Below, one piece after another: positions 37,701-52,700 of a stretch of 64,000 nucleotides of DNA. The position numbers and the translations under genes are program-made. The notes below the pieces were generated by a model. That model was given only the letters and a program-made list of their open reading frames with translations. It was not told the DNA's origin and searched no databases. The stretch's first letter is position 1, and each line of letters begins with the position of its first letter. This stretch comes from Branchiostoma belcheri (Eukaryota > Chordata > Leptocardii > Amphioxiformes > Branchiostomatidae): assembly GCF_001625305.1 (NCBI RefSeq), contig NW_017802514.1, forward strand, positions 375,327 through 439,326, read 5' to 3'.

Positions 37701-40700
37701 CGGGGAAATAGATTCGCGGTACAGAGGTCCCCGCGAATTCCGCGAATCTAAATATACCGCGGAAATTTGTAGACTTACAGTACTTGTGCATGAGTAGCAT
37801 TACCCGTAAACTAACCAGGACTTTAGCAAATATACATCTGTAAAGATCTACACATTCATCTGAAGCTTCAAAACAGTTCAACCTGAAGAATACATAATGG
37901 CGGCGACAAAGCTGAGCATAACACAATATAACACAACGGAACAGTTTTCCCTTGATACCTCCTAAACACACTCAGCCTGGCAGTCTCAGGTGGACCTGAT
38001 ACATGAGGGGCCGCCGTAATCGACATTTATGTACATCAACAATGGCACTCATCAACTCACCCCCAGTCCAACCACAACTCTCAATGAACAGCTAAAATAA
38101 CTACCATATTCAGTGCTTTAACAGCATCCACAACAATGTAACCAGCGTCATTTTAGAAAAACTGCACCATGTTAACCTCACTTACTGTGTTAAAGCCTTA
38201 TTCAGGAAAATATATGAGTGTAATTTCTATTGAATATTGATCATGTGGTTTTGATTTAGTCGTCCAGTCTACTTAACACCAAAGCTGTCTACCTGCAAAG
38301 AACATGTTTATAGCAAGGCTAAAATTGATGATGGCAAAACTAACACTCCCAGGCAATAACCTTTGCCAAAGGTCAATCTGCGGTATCTAAAGATCCTCAT
38401 AATTTCTGTCATTAATACTCGTTAAGTCCTTTCAGTTATTAATAACATTGATGATATAATGTGACATATATTGCTGTAGACAATATAAAAAGTAGCGCTT
38501 AGAAAGACATAAACGCAAGACTTCTTTCATAAAAGCCTTTGTTATTTCTGCAACTTGTTTTGGTTTCACTTTCATTCTTTTAAGTACAATTTACCATTTT
38601 ATGTAAGGATATCATTTTCAATATTGTTTAAACATTACACTGCTGCAGAAATGACGGAAATAACTAGTCTGCTCGCTGTCAAATTAGCTTCCTTTTGGCC
38701 CTAAAACTGGTGCAAGGACAGCCCTCTCTCCCTCCAGCCCTACAAAAACAATCATCTCCTGCAGCCAAATTTCCCCATGCCTGACTGCCTGAGTGCTTCA
38801 GTGCCAGTGCTTGGGTAAGATGATTATATTTGAGGGTAAGAAGTGCGCTGGCACGCTGCCGAGCGCTCACAGGGCTCCCCATCAGATTACTGCCACTGTC
38901 CACACACCAGAAATCTGTCACAGAAGCGAACACAATCACCACAGGCACTGAAAATTCAAAATGGCTGTCACCACCACCTATACAGTCTGCCTATCCCAAC
39001 AAAACCACAGGAAAAACAAGATGGTTCCTCTCGGATTCCAAACGAGCACAAGGCCAAGCTGAAAGGCGGAATCAGCCAGATACGACCTTGTATTAGTTCT
39101 GGTGGTAGGAGACAACCTGTAAAATGTCACACATGGCTAGGCAATCCTTTCTGATGTCACCTGGAGTAACCCCAGTAATTCCCCACAAGGACAGGTGGAA
39201 TCTGAAGATAAAACTATCAGTGGGTGATAACATGTCTCTCACACCCTTCCTCACACAATGGCACGACCATGAATAATTCCTAACACGCTGTTAACGGTGG
39301 TTACAGGTAAACAAAACAGCAAAGTCATACCCAGGGGCTTGGCTGGCAGCTGTCCTCCATTACAATGGCATCATTACCTGACCTCTGACATTTGACCTAG
39401 TTTCCACTGACATCACAGGTTGGTCGGTATATCTACACCGGTGGAAAAATATTCTGTGCACAGCTCTGGGCAATTTTTTTTCCACAGCAATGATGAGCCG
39501 GCAAATATAATGCCACAGCCAGAAAGTACATATGACAGCCTTGGAGGCCATGAAAAATGAGTAGGTTTAAAATTCCCCCAACCCACAAGTAACGTAGGCG
39601 CATATTCCTGACGTGTAGGTGTAGCATAAAGATGTGCTGTGATCGTTTATAAATTCAAAACTTCATCAGATAAAATTCTGCCAGCAGAAAGACAATTTCT
39701 GTGCACATGAGGACTGCTGAGAAGGAAACCCTTGAGTTGGGGCCCACTTTGCATGGAGCCATACTGTATGGCTGCTACCTGCGTCATTCCAACCAACAGT
39801 GGGGCCCTGACTAGTCACCTTCCTGATCAGGCATTCTAGTCTTGTCTGCTCCAACCTAGCTGGCTCCTACCTTGCCTACAGGAATAAAAACATCTCTGCT
39901 AAATAGCCCAGCCTACTAAGCAATACTCAGGGAGTGCTCATTCATAAATATACAGGTGCCCTTTGATATCAGTGTGGGAGGCAGGAGTTTGCAGAAAATC
40001 ATCCCAAAACTATTTCAGCATAGCTTAGTGTTACATGTAATGTATACATGCACTTTGTACTTCAAATGTATACAGTATACACAATGAAATCTGTTCTTGC
40101 AGCCAGCTTTGTTCCATTGTTGTCTTTCAGACAGATTATACAGATCTGAATAATTCTAACAGCAGCATATGTACATGTAAGCCTTACATGAACCTGAATT
40201 ACTTCTATGGCGCACTTATTTATCCTCTATTTGTGTGTATCGAAAAGATCTTATAATGTTAAAGAAAAATAGCCTGTACTGTGAATTTTTTTCACCTATC
40301 TAGAAATAATGCACTTGTTCCCAGAGGCACAGAATATTCATGAAGGAAGTAAGTGACACTACAGCCTGCAGAAAAACTGAAATATTACGTTGAGGAAATA
40401 TCAAGAATATTAAAAGAAAACTTACTTATTATCAATACATACGGAACCTGTCATTCAGGAATATATCACCATGGCGGGAATAATTCATACAGTTCTGAAA
40501 TATTTAAGCCAGGTGCTCTTCGGAGTATATTAAATTTGACATTCATGATATACAACACTTGAAAATACACCATGGTTACAGGCTACCCAGAGCTTATTAT
40601 ATCAACATACATTACAGTACATGTAATTGTAAAGCGTTGTTACCATGAGACTTGCTTGACATAGTCCTACAAGTTCAAGGTCCTCCTTTCTTCTATCAAG

Positions 40701-43700
40701 GGATGACAGTCCAAAGGGATACATCTCATCTCTCTAACAGGGCCAGACTAGCACTCCACTCGCCACATGACGTAAAACGTCTGTCAATAATTGGATTGGG
40801 TGTAAATCCCTTCTTCTGAGGCCCAAGACCATTCTTTAATTCTCCCTACGACTGTCAGTTGTGGTAATGATTCTGTGATGGAAGCCAAGCCAACATGGTG
40901 TTTCGGGCTCAATTTGCAGCATGTTGGCTGTGAACACTTCACGCATACTAATGAGGGCCTGGGCTGCCCCACAGGGGGCAAAGGTCAGCTCTCAGGTGGT
41001 GAGGAGATGGATGTACCTCAGTGGCTGGAGCTGGAGCTTTTGCACCACGTTGCGCTCAATGTTCGCTCTATCTCTTACATTTTCTTACTTCCAGAACGTG
41101 TGTAGATGCCAGACCCAATAACAAAATCGATCTAGTTTTGGCTACTTACATTAATCTTAAAGAGGAATGTAATATCAAATTAGACAGCTGAAAGAAAAAG
41201 CTGGAGATTTTCTTACCACAGGTTGTACTTTCAATGTTACCTTTTCTCTTGCATTTTCTTCCTAACACACCACTTGTCTCATGCTGGATGCTAACTGTTA
41301 CACTATAGAAGAAAATTTTGACTGGTTTTCCTAGTATTCTTTAGCAGGAATGTAATATTGAATTAGACAGCTGGGACAAATGAATATAAATCATCACACA
41401 AAGTTTCTAGCCACCAATAAGTGTCCTGGGCACTTTGGGCACTCATAAGAAAATCAACGGAGACAAGGCCAACATAATTACATTTTACCTTTCTGAGGAA
41501 CATGTTCAACCAGAAGAGAAGAAGACACCCTAATAGTCTCACCCAACAGTCTGTCTGTACACGTGTCTCAATTCTAAACCACAATTACATTTTTCTCAGT
41601 AACTCCCAAGAACCGGAGACACTTCTTATATCTAGATACCGCCTTACAAGTGCTTCCAACGTCAGAATAAATCGTTACATCAATGATAATCCGATATGCA
41701 ACATAACACGAAAATATGCAGACAATTACATGCACTACGGCAATGCCGGTACTCCTCATTTCAGACCATTGAAATATGTACATTCAATATCATGATTTAT
41801 GCAAACTATGTTGTATACATTGTGCTGTACTTTAAACAACTGATATTTGTGTACAAAATATAACAAGGAGCTGCCAATAATGTATAATTATGCTGCATAT
41901 GACACAGTTCAGTTATTTGTGCGGCACATTTGCCATAAATCTCAAATTTGTTTGTTTGGTCTGTTAGGTGCATACTGGCACATAGGGTCATTTTTTTCAA
42001 GAAATCAGGTGTAATCCTTAAGTATCCTGTGCATTTCAACTTACGTATATATATATAGTATATAACAAGGAGCTGCCACACAGTTCAGTTATATGTGTGG
42101 TATATTTGCCATAAATCTCAAATTTGTTTGGTCAGTTAGGTGCATACTGGCACATACATTTGTAGGGCCATTACTTTCAAACTGTCAAGCTTTTCTTTAA
42201 CTTATTCTGGCTTCTAAAAAAGTCCCAAACCAGCCTAACCTCTGTCTACAGAGTACAGCAGTCCCCACCTCACAGCTATAAAACATACCAACCCAGTCCA
42301 CATATCAGGAAGTCTGTCAGGTTTGAGAAATCTCCCTATAATACACCAGGGATTATTGTCTTAACATTTGAGCATATTTCATGTGCCAGGACCACGCTGG
42401 GTGATTTATGCCAGGGAGAACATATCAATTGGCTTAAAGGACACATTTATCTATTTTCAACTGGTTGTAAGATATAGTATGCCCCATTGTAAATAGTCTC
42501 CACCAATTTTTTTTCTGTGCTTTTTTGTCCTCACCACCAGATTATTAGTTCTTGGATTTAACAAAAAATGTGCAGGGCTGGAAATTCATTTTTAGAATAA
42601 GTGCACCGGTGTAGCCAACCTAAAAATTTAGGTGCACAAAAATTTTTTAGGTCGACATATACCACATTACCAGGTAAATAAGAATGTCAGCAAAAAACTA
42701 TAATTATGTTTTATTTCTTAAGAGAGTGTTATAACAATGATTTTATTATTTTTCTAACACTTAGGTGTTAAGAATATGCTATATATTACAAAACATTTAA
42801 CATCATAGTATATGTAAACCTACGAAAATATTTGCACAGCTCCAAATTTGGGTGCACTAACTTCCGAAGCCAGTATTTTGAGCCCTGGTTCTTGGATTAA
42901 AAAAATTGTGTAACTGAAAAGTAAGCATGAAAACAGAGTCAGAAGGGAACATCTGCAGATCTGTTGCCACCTGCATTGCAAGGACCAAGTGGATAAATTG
43001 GAGTGGCCTTTAACCCAGTTTCTTTGCCATCAGGGTCTGGCCATGAGTCAAACTGTCCTTTCTGCAGGCAGTGAAATATTGTACAGTGTGCCTCAGGACT
43101 CCATATTGGGACTATGAAAATTCAATGACGGATGAATCATTCGTGTGAGAACAAGATGCTGTTGATTAACTTCAAGGTGAAACTGTTTTAATTATAAAAT
43201 ACATGTATAACTGTAGTAATCATGGAACTTTTTTTATTCGTTTATTTATTCCAAGGTTCATCCATAAAAAAATAACTACTTGCTATTCGGGCAATTTCAA
43301 TTTTGGGCAATGGAATTTTAAAATCAGATTTGCCTCCAGCATTACACTTGAAGTTCAACTGAAGTAGAAGAGGGATTAAAAAATTAATCAAAACTTATGA
43401 AATATCACAACAATTCACTGCAGCGCAACACCGTAAAAGTAAAAATGGGCCTCCGGGTTCTACTTTCTCTTGCTACGAAACCAGCTAGCACTGGATTGAC
43501 ATGTGAAGGAAGAAGTTACGTGCTGGCACTGCTATGAAAAATGGCCACACAACGACATAGTCAAAAGAGCGCCAAATTCCTCTTTGAAAACAAAAGTGTT
43601 CGCTCAACAAGGCGAGGTTTGAACCATTGTTTTACAGCCATCTTACCGCCATGGAGCCAGACACAGGGAGATGTTTATGCATGGTAAATTGCATTATGGA

Positions 43701-46700
43701 GCAGCCTTGTTATCTGCTGCTGCATGCATGGAGCCTGGGAGCTGGAGAATTGTGGATCTGACAGGACTTATTTCCCATATTGATCCTGCGTTGCATCCCG
43801 ACAGGAGTGAGGGTCTGTACGCATAATTACACTGCCAACGGCACCCTCACCACAATCTAATTTCTGCACTCTCATCTAACTTTCCTACCCTACCTCCGAT
43901 GGATTAGAACGTTTCTGATATCCGACTGTAAAACTTTATCCCGCCGTTTCCAGAAGTTTCACCTTGATTATTTGCAGTTGAGGCTGTGGTGAGCCGGGTT
44001 ACTTTATATTTCATTATTGTGGTAATCAGTCCTGGCAATCCCAAGAGAACGCCCTTCATTTCCAGAGCTAATAGCAAGTCCCAACCAGTCATATTTACCT
44101 ATTTCCCACAAGAAATTTCCACCCATTTCCAAGTACCGCATAGAGAATTCAGATATCTTGGCGTGTCCTCCTTCTGCTCATTCTGACTCGTCACATTTAT
44201 GCATGAATGTGATACACAATTTATTAGCAGCTATCTTCAGCCTGACACAACGTAATACCGCCAGAAGCCGTAGATTAAGAAAATTCTCACCCCTATTTTC
44301 TACGCTCATGTTATCTTTCCGTTTGAATTTTCTAAAAGGTTAAGTCTGTGTGGTAGCTTCCACCCTGTCTCACCCTGTCCGATTTGTAACCGGCACGAAT
44401 CGCTGTATACATTAATCCCGACATAATGTAATCAAATAGCTTTGTAAGGGATAATATTCATCAATTGTTAATTATACAACAAGTGAAGGTCAATCAAATA
44501 CCAGACAATCAAAATACATCAGCAAATCGGTGGTAACTGGTGAATTATTCAACAACACAGAGAATCCTGAAAATATCACTTAAACAGCTTCCATGCTGTT
44601 GTTTTTCTCTGCTTTCCCAGATAACAGCTACTGGCTTCTCCGCAAGCGTAAACGTGCATGTGGCTTGGAGAATTATTCTTCCAACGTATAATACGGGGAA
44701 TGCCAACTCCACCGTGCACAAAAAATTCTGCATGATGATTTGCTGCATAATTTCCCGTCACAGTATCGACCACTGGGGCCATTTTAATACATACAGAATT
44801 GGGTATAATGCCAGCGTGCCCTGGCTGCATGTGTTTTACATGGAGCCCCGTGAAGTATTGATTGTGTTTTTACAGCAGGGAAGGCAACACAGGGATACAG
44901 GGGGGGAAAACAGAACCCGGGTGAAACAGCGAGAACAACAAGCCTTTTAGCACCCTGGCAAGACTTGTGTGCTTTAATGTTACATTTGTGTTTCAATGTA
45001 TGTATATTTTCTTGTTAGATTTTATCGTAGGCACCCATTACCTTCTACAGTAATGGTTACACTCGCAATAAATACAAGATACCAAGCTTTTTAATCAAGG
45101 AGAAACCCTAAAGGAAACTATCTGGTTAATAATAAGATAGCAATATAAGAATATTATTAGTCGCAACAAAATATGGTGCTGTAAAAACCATGTTTTATAT
45201 GAACATAGGAAACATTGGTGTAATATTTCATTTTTTTCATATTCATAATAAGACAAACTCAGTTCATAACTATCCTGTATTCAATGCTTACATTGTAAAA
45301 TACTTTCCTTGGGTAACTTAATTATTTCATAAAACTCGTTGATTAATAACGAAGGAAACTAATTATCTACCTGATAACTTGGTCACTAATATAGGCGACC
45401 AATGCCGGCCCTTCCATAGAATTCTTTCATTTGTTGAACAATCATAAACTGACTTTTCTTAACAACTGTACAAGATTTAGACAAAATAATACTTTAGGAA
45501 ATGGAAAATCCACTTGTTCAGATTCAATATTATATATCATATACCGTATGTCCAAGAGAGGGTAGTGGTGTTCAAACACCATTCTAGTGTACCAAGTTGT
45601 GCTAGAACTTCCACCTAGCGATGAGATAAATAAATATGAATAGTTCACTTATTGTGAGCTAAGAAGTGTGAGTAATGCCCACAGTATTTAGTTACTTTCA
45701 CACAATTGCACCTGACATCAACACTGTACCCTGTTGCTTGCGATATCTCTTCTGACATCAGGCAGAGAACTGAGATTCATACACTAGTATCCAATCTATG
45801 CCTGCAGAAATTTCTATATTATCAGAGAGCCTATCTAGTAGGAGTCACATAATAGTAAAACACATAAGAAACGTGTGATTCAAGTACTTAAAAAATACAA
45901 GTAGGAAACATAATTTTTTTGCAGATCCATTTTCTAGCCTTTTTGAAAGTGATAAGACATGAAATACAGTATATACAACTGAGATATGGGGCCTAAATCG
46001 TACACTAAATCGTGTGTAGATTCCTACACGAAGTGTTGTAATTAATGTAACAGCAACAGAATTGCTCTTTGGTTATATTTCCCAAATACTTACAATGTAC
46101 CACAAAGCTAACTGTAGTATCTAGCTAATGAGAGCCTAAAAAACTGTCTTCACAGCTAATTAAATACATCCCCATTTAACTGTGTACATGTACTTGTCTA
46201 CGATTGATGTTGACTTTGAAAAGAAAACATTTTCCAGACTGAATCCCTTACATCTAGCAACTCTAACCTCTACTTTATATACAACGAAGCGTTCGCATTA
46301 AGCAAAAGTTGATGTGGCTCAGGGGAAGTCAGGAATATCAGCGCCGGCGCTCCTGGCCTTCAGTGAAGATGTATTCGAATGACGTACCTCTGGGATGTTA
46401 GTGGGAAAAATGGCAGGCCAACAGGAGTCTAGTCCAACCAACCCCAGATCAATAGCCATTAGAATGTATTGCCAAAGGAATTGCACAACCTTGAAATATT
46501 CAGCATAGTTGTGCAGGCACTTTGCATCTATGTACTTGGATATGGAAGGTGTCCGTTTTTTTACCACCATAATTAGAGCAAAATCTGTCACGTTGAATGT
46601 CTAACCTTTAGAAGACAGGGAAAATGGACAACAAACAAGGCAGGTAGTAGTGCGTGTGCTATCTAGAGTTGCTCTATCTAGATCAAGATGTGCCCTTGAC

Positions 46701-49700
46701 ATAGATGTACCCTTAAAGTTTTATAATTTAAAAGCCACAAATAGGCAAAAAGAGGTGGTTGAAAATGAATTCTATCTATTTTTGGGTTGAAAATGAATTC
46801 ATCTATTTTTTGCAGCAGGGACATGCCAATGCTTGTTGAACACTGAATTTGTAGTTTGATAAGTCACACCTGCTATTAATAATAGTTAGGCTGGTTTGCC
46901 CATGATAATCTGATTCTAGCTGGGATAGTTGTTACATAACAGACTTTCAGTGTTGTGTAAATAACTTGACCTCAGCCACATTTGTCAGGATCAGTCAGAA
47001 TCACAGTTCAAAGCACTGAAAGCCCTGGTAAGATTTCTGTGGGTAACATCATATTTCTTGCTGTAGACAGATTTGTGTTTACCTACACATGTATCAGAAC
47101 TGTGGGGCAAGAAGTTGTGAGAGCATGAATCTATTTAAACACACTTATATTTCATTGGGGTATAAAAGTTTCATAACATTGTGTCGTGTTGTCGATACAA
47201 TGTGATTTTAGGTTTCTAAATACGGGTACTGTACTATAATTTAACTCTTGTACAAGTTTCGTAATATGATGTTGTTGGGATTTTATATATCTCAATGCAA
47301 ACTGTATCTACTATCTATTATCTTTCAACATATACAGTGTAGAATTGTGATTGTATAAATTCCTATTTTCACTGTGTATGATGTACTCTCATCAGAACAC
47401 ATACACACTGCATACACATTTTTGAATACATGTATATAGAAGTAATGGAAAGACCAGGACCTTACAACAAGGTTGAAGGTGTTCTGTGATTATTTCTTCC
47501 TTAAATTCACCTTTTACATCTCTATGAGTATGTTTAAAGGTATTTGTGACCTTGAAGAATTTAACAACAATGTTGTCACAAAATCTGAGTGGTGCACCTA
47601 GTCATTATATAATTTGTAGACATGTAATTCGAGCACTCTGGCAGTACACACTGTATTTCACCCACACTGAAACATCTAGATCATAGATGTATTTATAGAC
47701 ACAACAGTCCCGTTTCCAATGCCCTATGCAGAGTTTCCTGGAATTTGACAGCACTTCCTGTGAATAGGTTAACACCTACAGACTGTAGCGGTATTTCTCT
47801 ATCACACTATGCATGTTACAATCCTTGTGATTAGCATACATGTACATCATTTACTCACTACTACATGAACATTTTCAAAAAAAAAATTGATTCAACTATA
47901 ATTTCTATAATCTAACATATTCATACATGTTTGTGTTATTTTGCATTGAAGAAATTGCGTGCTTTTTAGATTTTGAATTGCATGTATATGGTAACCTTGT
48001 TTGCCTGTCAGCTTGAGCCCAGGAGAAACCTTTTAGAATTTTCCTAGAAAATCAGGCAAGAACGCAATCACAGCTACAGGGCAGTGGCTGACCCGCACCC
48101 CCATTACCATGCGGAAAAGCCTCCAAACGCAGCACCCCGTGGAGAACTGTTGATCAAATGCATCGGGACAAAATTACTCTGCTACAGCTGACGGTCACAT
48201 GTGGAACAGAAGCAGCCAGAGACAAATCTATTCTTGCCTTATTATTACCCAGCGATGGCGTTATGATAAGGGTGCCCCACAGTGGTAGTCGTAATTTGAT
48301 GGAATAAGTCTTGTGGGGTGGAAGGAGTGTTTGCTTGATCATGAGTGTGGGGTGGGAGGGGGGCATGTGGGATATGGGTACCTGAAGATATTCCCACACA
48401 CTTGTCATATTAAAATCATTGTCTTGTAACTATGTAAGAAAAATGCATGTCTTAGAAAATTAAACCAATACCTTGCTTTCTTATACAGACAATCTGGATT
48501 AACTTAAAGGAATGCCAAGAGCAATGTTGTGAAACAAGTAACCATGAAGGGCGTTCCAAGGTCACAGGTCAGAAGAAGAAATTCTGAATCTAAAATTCTT
48601 CTTCTTCTGATCTCTACTTCAATTCTTGTTTTAAGTGTCTGCACTACTAAAGAAAACTGCACACATAAACCAATTCGCATTGAAATCATAATGACATTTT
48701 TCTAACAAGCAAATGAAGGTGTATATTGGCATGGGAAATAAGATTTCAGATGTGTTTTTATTACTAGTCTATAGGTACTACCACACAGAGCAATATTGTA
48801 CCATACGTATTTGCCGTAACCTTACAAAAGCTGTAAAATTTATCGCCTACCTTCGGAAGAATATAATTACGTTGAACAGTTCAATATATATTTGTACCCG
48901 AGTCATAAATCTGTGTTCCTGCAGCAATTCATTTTTGTTGCCTTAGCCACAGGTGCTCCTTCTGCTGAAAAATTGACAACAGAACCAGAAATGACACATT
49001 TGAATTGGCTCATCTGTTGTAATGGGCATCTATAGTATGACTTCCGGAAAAAATCCTATCATATTACAGAAAGGATGAGAGACTAAACTTAAGGCGTAAT
49101 ATTTTTTATCTTCCCAAGTATCTATCACGGGAAGTAAGGTCCTTGCCACCTTTCAATTAAGGGTTATTGAATTATGCCGATATTGACTGCAGATTATCCT
49201 GTGCACTGTGGTTCTCTTCTTCATCATACTTGATATTTGCGACAAAGTAAGAAATAAATGTGTAAAACAAACATTAGACATCCAATATCTTGATGTACTG
49301 TAAAGTGCATGCTGATAGTTGATAAGTAGGGAAAGTATAACTGTAACAAGACCCTCCTAGATATGTATCACTTTCAGCAGCATTTCAAATGCTACTCATT
49401 CATCATACATGCAAGTTGTATTAGAGTGTACCGAAATAATATGGTTCTACCATAAGAAGGTTCTTTTTTAAAAAGCAGAAAAGACTGAAATATTGTCTAA
49501 AGATAATCAAAATTGGGAGATGGTCTTCAATGCATTGTGATTTCACTTTGTGAACTTCAGTCAAAAAATCAGAAATTACAGTAATGCAAGTTTTGCTTAT
49601 TTACAAAATAAGAACTGATCCTAAAACACTTGTTAGGTAATAATACAATATTCTGATGCAACTGTCTGATATAAAGCTCTACTCCAGACCTACAGGCCAG

Positions 49701-52700
49701 CTTCTAACCACCTCACTCGCTAAAAATGCCTATGACCAGTATGTACAAATGTGTCATATTATAGAAAACATGGAGTCATCCTATGAGTCCATCAGTGTAG
49801 CCATAAAGAGTAGATAGAACAACATTGATGGGCTAACTAAACGTGATGAAAACTGAATCCAACTGCAACCTTTGGCTCAACCACTGGAGTTTGTACTGTC
49901 TGAAATGTAGCTAAATAGAACACATGTCGTACAATGAGACAAAAGTCAAATGTCGGCCACAGTTGGCGTTGAAGGCAGGAATGCTGCGGTGAATTCAGAA
50001 TTTTGCGTAGGAGCCGAGAGAAGCAGTGCACATTACTATGGCAACCATTGTAGGTAGAGTGGCCCCTGTCGTACAGGCCATACAAGGAGACATGCTAGTA
50101 GCTACAGACATTCAGGTTATCAATGGCTTCACAAACAAATTTCTCAACATGCCTCTTCAGAATATTTGAAGTAATTATGATTCACAGGCTTTTGCAATAT
50201 TGGGCAGCTGGCCCTGCTATGTGAAGGACAGGGGAAATAGGATAGACATTTTAGGTGCCATTCTGGACCACTTAACTTACGTCATGCAATGATCATAATG
50301 TACTGTACTAGTACAATACTGACTGAAATGTTGCTGGTATTTGAAAAAAAAATCATAGAGATATAAGGTTCTAGACGTAAAAAGGTGTGTATGATGACAC
50401 TTTTGTATCGTGTAATCTTTGACTTTGGAACCTAACGTTAGAATTTAGAAACATATAGCAATGTTTATTACTCACATATTGCAACATAATACAAAATGCA
50501 ATCTTTTACACAAGGAAAAACTGTAAAAAGGCATTCCGTTTTTCATACAATGGTCAACCTAAGATTAGTCATACAGCAATAAATGATAATAAAACTAATC
50601 TGTTGTAATATGCATGGCTGAATCTGTTTTAGGTCCTGTGATATAATAAAAGCTACTATATGCAATTGTAGCCCTACTGAAATAAATTTCTTGTACTATA
50701 TATTATGCTGCTATAAAGTACAGGGTTAATCCACTGCTAAATGCAGAACATAAACTGAGGTAGGGATGATTTTACAGTATAATATTTCTATATCTAACTC
50801 CATGTTAGAGAATTTATAAGGATAGACTTGTACATTGTGTTGGATTGGTTCCTCTATACAGCTGGTAACTTACACGTACATGTACTAGTTATTGAGGACA
50901 TTTGTTTATTAGGATAAAGGATTATCAGTAACATCATGATTCAATACAGGAATAACATCGTTGGACGTACATGAAAAGCCGACTTGCAAGTACAATGCAT
51001 CTGGTATGTGAAAAATGGCTCAAACAAAATACCAACCATATCCAGTTAGATGGAAACTGGCTGCCATATTCTTGATTTACGTCCAGGGTTGTGTTTTGAT
51101 TGGCGTGTTGATGTTCAGGTCAAATGTTCAGCGGACGGTTCAGTCAGAGATGCCACTTACTCGAGTAAACACAATAACAAACCAAATTCAAACTTGGAGT
51201 AAACAGAGATTAAATGCCTTTCACAATGCCAGTTGACCCATGTCCCTATTTCTATACCCACTTCCAACTGCCCTGAAAACATTACAATTTCATTTTCAAT
51301 GCCTGTGCTAACCTGATCATCTCCATCTCCAATTAACAAAGAAAAAACAAAATACTTTACCAATGTAATTCTAGCTATTCTAAGTTTCATTCTGGATAGT
51401 TTTTCAGCTTTTCCTAGCCACCAGTCCGTGGTGGGTAGACTGATGGGGGAGGCTAACATACGTGGCAGGCTGTGTAGAACATCGCAATCTTCTCCATACA
51501 TCACCAAACTTCTGTAGCCACGGGCAAGGCCAACCTTCCGCACTACTCCACCTCTCCCCCCTTCATCTCAGCACTGTGAATTATGTTCTATCGGCCCAAA
51601 ATGAGAACTTACTTCTACACCTTTATACCCCATACAGATCAGAAGCCACCATTACTGTATATAACATTACCATGATATCATTGCAGCAGCCATTGCACTG
51701 ATTTACTGGCGTTCTCTTCCCTATGTCATTGCCTGATTGTGTTTCTGACCTCCCATGGAATCAGTTTGTTGAAACTGAAAGGAGCGCCCATTTGTTTTTG
51801 ATGATGGATAAACAAATAAGAGGAAGCTTTGGGGATTCGGCTAGTCTTGTGTGATGTAAACAGGCCATTTGTAGCAGTAGCTGAACAGAATTATGACCCG
51901 TGCTTGCCTTTAATGGAATGGAGCTACAGAGAGATGAGGAGGTGAAATATTATTAGGGCTTTCTTTTCATAGCCTACTAGTACTACCATACTAGTATAAC
52001 ACTGACTTCCAAGTTCGTGCCACTGCTAAAAACAGCATATGTTTGACTAGCTGGAAAGACGAAATACGACAGTAAAATAAAAGGGTATCAGAATAACTGG
52101 TCTGTGCCAAATCAGTCAAGAAAAACCTGTCGGGGTAACTAAGGCATTTATGTTGAAATGTAATTTCCACAAGGCGTACTTGGCACAGATTAAGACTTGC
52201 GATAATTTTTATCTATTGGACTGAGTACTTACTTCCCTTTATGGTATACAATACATTTAGTTATCTGTATAACAGTGTTTAAAGCTATTAAGTGCACCAT
52301 CTACACAAAGTTTTACCTACGAGGGATAAAGTGATTATAATGTTGTACACACAGGTGACAGCATTGAAACATTTATCAAACAGACCACGTTCTTCCTTTA
52401 TCATTCCTTCCCACAAACTGTCTCATCAGTCATTTGTCTCCCCTGATGGCAGAATTAGGTAAAGGTGAATTTTACACTTTGCACCTTGCGGAGAAATTAC
52501 CGAGGGAGGGTGTGCAAAACCCCACCCACAGGGCTCCCGGTTCAACCCCCGCTATCACGAATTCATGGGAGGGAGTCGACAACCATTCCCATCATTGTGG
52601 GGTCATCGCGGCAGCATTTGTCTTCCCGCCAACAATGGAGGCCGTCGCGGCGCACACTTGTGGAACGTAATGAGCAGCCAAAGGACAATCATTCCACAAT

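Noticed and set aside
44540..44950. Plus-strand open frame of 136 codons in the giant intron
   Set aside because: No motif, and comparable open frames exist on the opposite strand at the same place.
52515..52560. GGTTCAACCCC on the plus strand, another B-box-like word
   Set aside because: The upstream sequence does not form D or anticodon arms, and the T-stem does not pair.
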